From positions 2,480,761 through 2,544,760 of the forward strand of contig BCJX01000003.1 of the NCBI GenBank assembly GCA_001600415.1: DNA of 64,000 nt. Direction: 5' to 3'. This stretch comes from Pascua guehoae (Eukaryota; Basidiomycota; Tremellomycetes; Trichosporonales; Trichosporonaceae). The notes beneath the pieces were generated by a model, which had not been told where the DNA came from, did not search any database, and worked only from the letters and a program-made list of their open reading frames with translations. The translations under genes and the position numbers were made by a program. Positions 61,464-64,000 of the stretch are shown here, piece by piece. Position 1 is the first letter of the stretch. The number at the start of each line of letters is the position of its first letter.

Positions 61464-62549
61464 ATGTGCGTCGCCGCGCCACTCTGCCGCCGCCGAGACC
61501 AGTGCTGACAGCAGGTCGTCTGAGCCGTACGACCCCTACATCCCCCCGTCGGGCGCGGGCCCGTCGTCGGGCCAGCCCCAGGGCCAGGGCGGGCCCCAGA
61601 ACAAGAAGGTGAGCAGTGGTTGGGACTCGGGCCGGACTGGTACTGGGCTGGGGCTGGGGCTGTGACTGTCACTGTGGCTGTGACTGGACTGGGACTGGGA
61701 CTGGGACTGGGACTAGACTGGGACGGCGGCTGCGGCGACGAGTGTCTCCGACAGCGACGACCGCCAGCAGCCGGCCACCACGGCCACCCACTATCACTGC
61801 GCGCGCCGAGTTGCCGCCGCGATGGCATTCAGCATTCGACAGTACTGACACCCCAGATTGCCGACATCCAGGCGCAGATTGACTCTACGGTCGACATTAT
61901 GCACCAGAACATTACAAAGGTGGCCGAGCGCGGCGAGCGCCTCGACTCGCTCCAGGACAAGACGGGTGGGTATGCAAGTGAAACGAGCGTGGTGGTATGG
62001 TGGAGGGATAGAGACTGCTGGCGCACAAGGCGTGTTGGATGTTGTGCTGCGCTGCTTGCACCGACCCTCCAGCAGCTCGGGTACGGCATGGATACACCGT
62101 CCGCCTGCTCTTGGCCCATACCGTTCTCGTTGCTCGTTGCTCGGTGCTCGTTGCTCGACCCACTCAACCTGCTCGGCCCGCTCGACATTATCACTGACGC
62201 GCAGACAACCTCGCCGTGTCGGCACAAGGATTCCGGCGCGGGGCGAGCCGTGTCAGGAAGCAGATGTGGTGTGTACCAGCCCGCCCGCGTGCGCATCAGT
62301 GTGTCTAGCTGACAAGCCAGGTGGAAGGACATGAAGATGCGCATCCTCATTGGTGTCGGTATCGTCATCCTCCTGGTCATCATCATTGTGCCCATTGTCA
62401 ACGCGTACGTATCACCCGTGCCAGTACACTCCTGTGTTTGGGTCTGTGGAGCGCCCCGACGCCACCCACTTTGGGGGCTGCGTCATCGTCGCCAAACCCC
62501 CAACCCAACACCCACCGCCCGACACTAACACCCCAGGGTCAAGAAGTAG
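61464..62549 (+). CDS. SNC1: Synaptobrevin-type v-SNARE (Snc1/Snc2)
   Basis: R-SNARE that fuses exocytic and recycling vesicles with the plasma membrane. Model (121 aa): join(61464..61465, 61515..61608, 61857..61965, 62205..62268, 62321..62404, 62537..62549). The start codon is split: AT at 61464-61465, then intron 61466-61514, then G at 61515. The protein starts [14 protein letters not shown], a Pro/Gly/Gln-rich N-terminus. The SNARE motif runs from about residue 33: [40 protein letters not shown] with the zero-layer Arg in AERGERL, then [21 protein letters not shown]-terminal membrane anchor follows at ~93-115 ([20 protein letters not shown]) and the last residues are AVKK. Introns after exons 2 and 3 are 248 and 239 nt, longer than usual here. 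No other ATG lies in frame near the start. Confidence 0.9.
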
Positions 62550-63079
62550 CGGCCATGACCATACACGATAACCCCCGGTCCCATGAAAAGGAGGTACCCA
62601 CGTCTACGTTGACCGTCCGTCGGTTCTGCTGTTTCTTTGTCCACCCTGCGCCATTCCCATGTATTTCAAGTTGACGAGCTGCGAGGTATCACGGTGTGCG
62701 AGCGGGACACAGAGTCGTGCGCAGTTGTGCGTCAGAGGGACGGTGGGCACGAAGTCGTGCACAATTGCGGGTCAGTGGGGCGAGGGGCAGGACAGGACAA
62801 GGGACACAAACAAGTGCCCAGTTGCGAGTCAGGCACACTCTGCAAACGACAGGCGTACTCATACATCTCTCAAAGACAAGGCTCAATCTCCCATCCGTAA
62901 CAGGGTAGACGCTAACAAGTGACACTGTGGGATCGCGGCACAGTACAGTATAAGACAATGGGGACTGGCGGAGAGGAAGAGGCGAGGGAGGGGTTATCGC
63001 ATGTGGGGGATTGACAAGGCCGTCGATGGCGCGCAGTGCTTGGGCTTGAGCTAGACCAATGGCACCTGGGGCCGGAGCA
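62550..63079. other. Intergenic between convergent SNC1 and GRR1
   Basis: 530 bp between two stop codons; several TCAG/GTGGGCACG-type imperfect repeats (such as GTCGTGCGCAGTTGTGCGTC and GTCGTGCACAATTGCGGGTC) lie at about 62713-62780. No exon is supported. Confidence 0.5.
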
Positions 63080-64000
63080 TCAGCCGAACCGATGGCGTTC
63101 GGGGCGGACGCGGCGGCCCCTCGAAGGAGACGTCGAGCTGGTACGGCCCCCAGTGGTGCCCCCAGTGGTGCGTCCGAGGGACATGTGCGACACCGAGTCG
63201 CTCAGGTGCGAAGGGTGCGAGGTGTTGGGTGGCAGCGGGTGCGGATGCGAGTGCGAGTGCGAGTGCGAGGGTGCCGCTGATGCATAGCGGCTGGGGCCAG
63301 CTTGGCTCGAGTTGACGAGCCCCGGGTGAGGCGCGACAAAGGACTCTGGCACGGCAAACCGCATGCCCTCGGCCAACGTCTCAGATGTCAACATCGTATT
63401 GTCCACAACCGACACCTCCACTGGCGTCGGCTGACGACCAGTACTTGTAGAGCACGACGAAACGGATCCGCGCCGGGTCGACGAGCCCTCGGAGGGCGAC
63501 CTGGTAGCACCCATCTGCGTATCGAGGTACTCGCGCACAGCCTCCACTCCGCGATTCGAAAAGACGCAAAAGTAGGACCGCTGCTGAGGGGTAAAGGACT
63601 GTACGTCAGCCACGACTCCGAGGCAATCCCAAAACTCACTTCGGGGGGATCTCTGGAAAACTGCTGCAGCTCGGGCGTGATAAACGCCGCAATGCCCGTG
63701 AGACTCAAGTGGGTGAGGAGCGGGAGACGGCTCAGCAGCGTCCATACTGCTTTGACGGAAATCTTGTCGCAATACGATAGGTGCACGCGCTCAAGAGTTG
63801 CAAATCGTTGTGCGAGGGCTTGGACGCCGGCGTCGGTAACTTCTGTCACCTAGATCGTCAGCGTTGGCACGGTGACCGACTCCTTACCTTGACCAGTCCG
63901 ACGCGCCGAAGCTTTGTCAAGTTGGTGGCGATCGCAATCACACTCTCATCCGTCAAGTTTGAACAATCTGCCAGGTAAGCTTCAGCAGCAAGGTTGCGGG
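63080..64000 (-). CDS. GRR1: GRR1-type F-box/LRR protein, C-terminal part (5' end outside window)
   Basis: C-terminal portion of Grr1, the F-box substrate receptor of SCF-Grr1 that targets G1 cyclins and glucose-signalling regulators. Visible exons: complement(63080..63598, 63640..63849, 63888..>64000). Leucine-rich repeats are seen: DCSNLTDESVIAIATNLTKL and RRVGLVK, then VTEVTDAGVQALAQRF, LERVHLSYCDKISVKAVWTL. The post-LRR signature LPLLTHLSLTGIAAFITPEL, QQFSRDPPE, SFTPQQRSYFCVFSNRGVEA and VREYLDTQ matches the family end of the LRR fold. About 140 disordered residues follow, with an SHSHSHSHPHP repeat encoded by the GTGCGA repeat at about 63240-63270, ending RVRPERHRFG. The F-box and first LRRs lie beyond 64000. 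Confidence 0.88.

Overview
This window is nuclear DNA from a fungus, most likely a basidiomycete yeast of the Tremellomycetes (Tremellales or Trichosporonales type). The clues are GC-rich coding sequence, almost every gene cut by several introns of about 37-60 bp with GTGAGT/GTAAGT-like donors and CTAAC/CTGAC branch sites, and conserved eukaryotic housekeeping proteins. There are no operons, CRISPR arrays or bacterial signals. All exon joins given here were deduced from splice signals, reading phase and remembered family conservation; none is backed by transcript data.

Layout. 1-16.4 kb: UTP25 (3' part missing), ARS2/Serrate, a mitochondrial NIPSNAP protein, a 21-exon coiled-coil protein and a Gid1/RanBPM-type SPRY-CTLH protein. 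18-31.4 kb: a Yta7/ATAD2-type AAA-bromodomain protein, PBDC1, a small-domain/retropepsin-like protein without an obvious catalytic motif, and a coronin gene whose last exons encode a complete dUTPase in frame. 31.8-43.3 kb: a single-pass membrane protein, a long G tract and a long C tract, nucleoporin Nup42, a secreted beta-trefoil lectin, class I histone deacetylase Rpd3 and mitochondrial ClpX. 43.3-50.5 kb is gene-poor: a GTCGAC-rich minisatellite holding an assembly gap, oppositely oriented fragments of a membrane-protein gene, the intact relative of that gene, and a CA-rich tandem array. 50.5-64 kb: a disordered Ser/Pro-rich protein, a TB2/DP1/HVA22 ER-membrane protein, Scd6/Lsm14, tRNA-Ser(CGA), dolichyldiphosphatase with a repeat-filled 1.25 kb intron, synaptobrevin with an intron-split start codon, and the 3' part of F-box gene GRR1.

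The genes do not form one pathway. They cover ribosome assembly (UTP25), RNA metabolism and export (ARS2, NUP42, SCD6), chromatin (YTA7, RPD3), protein turnover and quality control (GID1, GRR1, MCX1, PBDC1) and membranes, glycosylation and secretion (TB2/DP1, CWH8, SNC1). Several neighbours are divergent and share 0.6-1.6 kb upstream regions: ARS2/NIPSNAP, GID1/YTA7, PBDC1/retropepsin-like, NUP42/lectin and RPD3/MCX1.

The most unusual items are the coronin-dUTPase fusion, the retropepsin-like protein, the SNARE start codon split by an intron, the 11-nt microexon in RPD3, the repeat-expanded intron in the dolichyldiphosphatase gene, the G50/C76 tracts, and the broken membrane-protein copy beside the gapped minisatellite.
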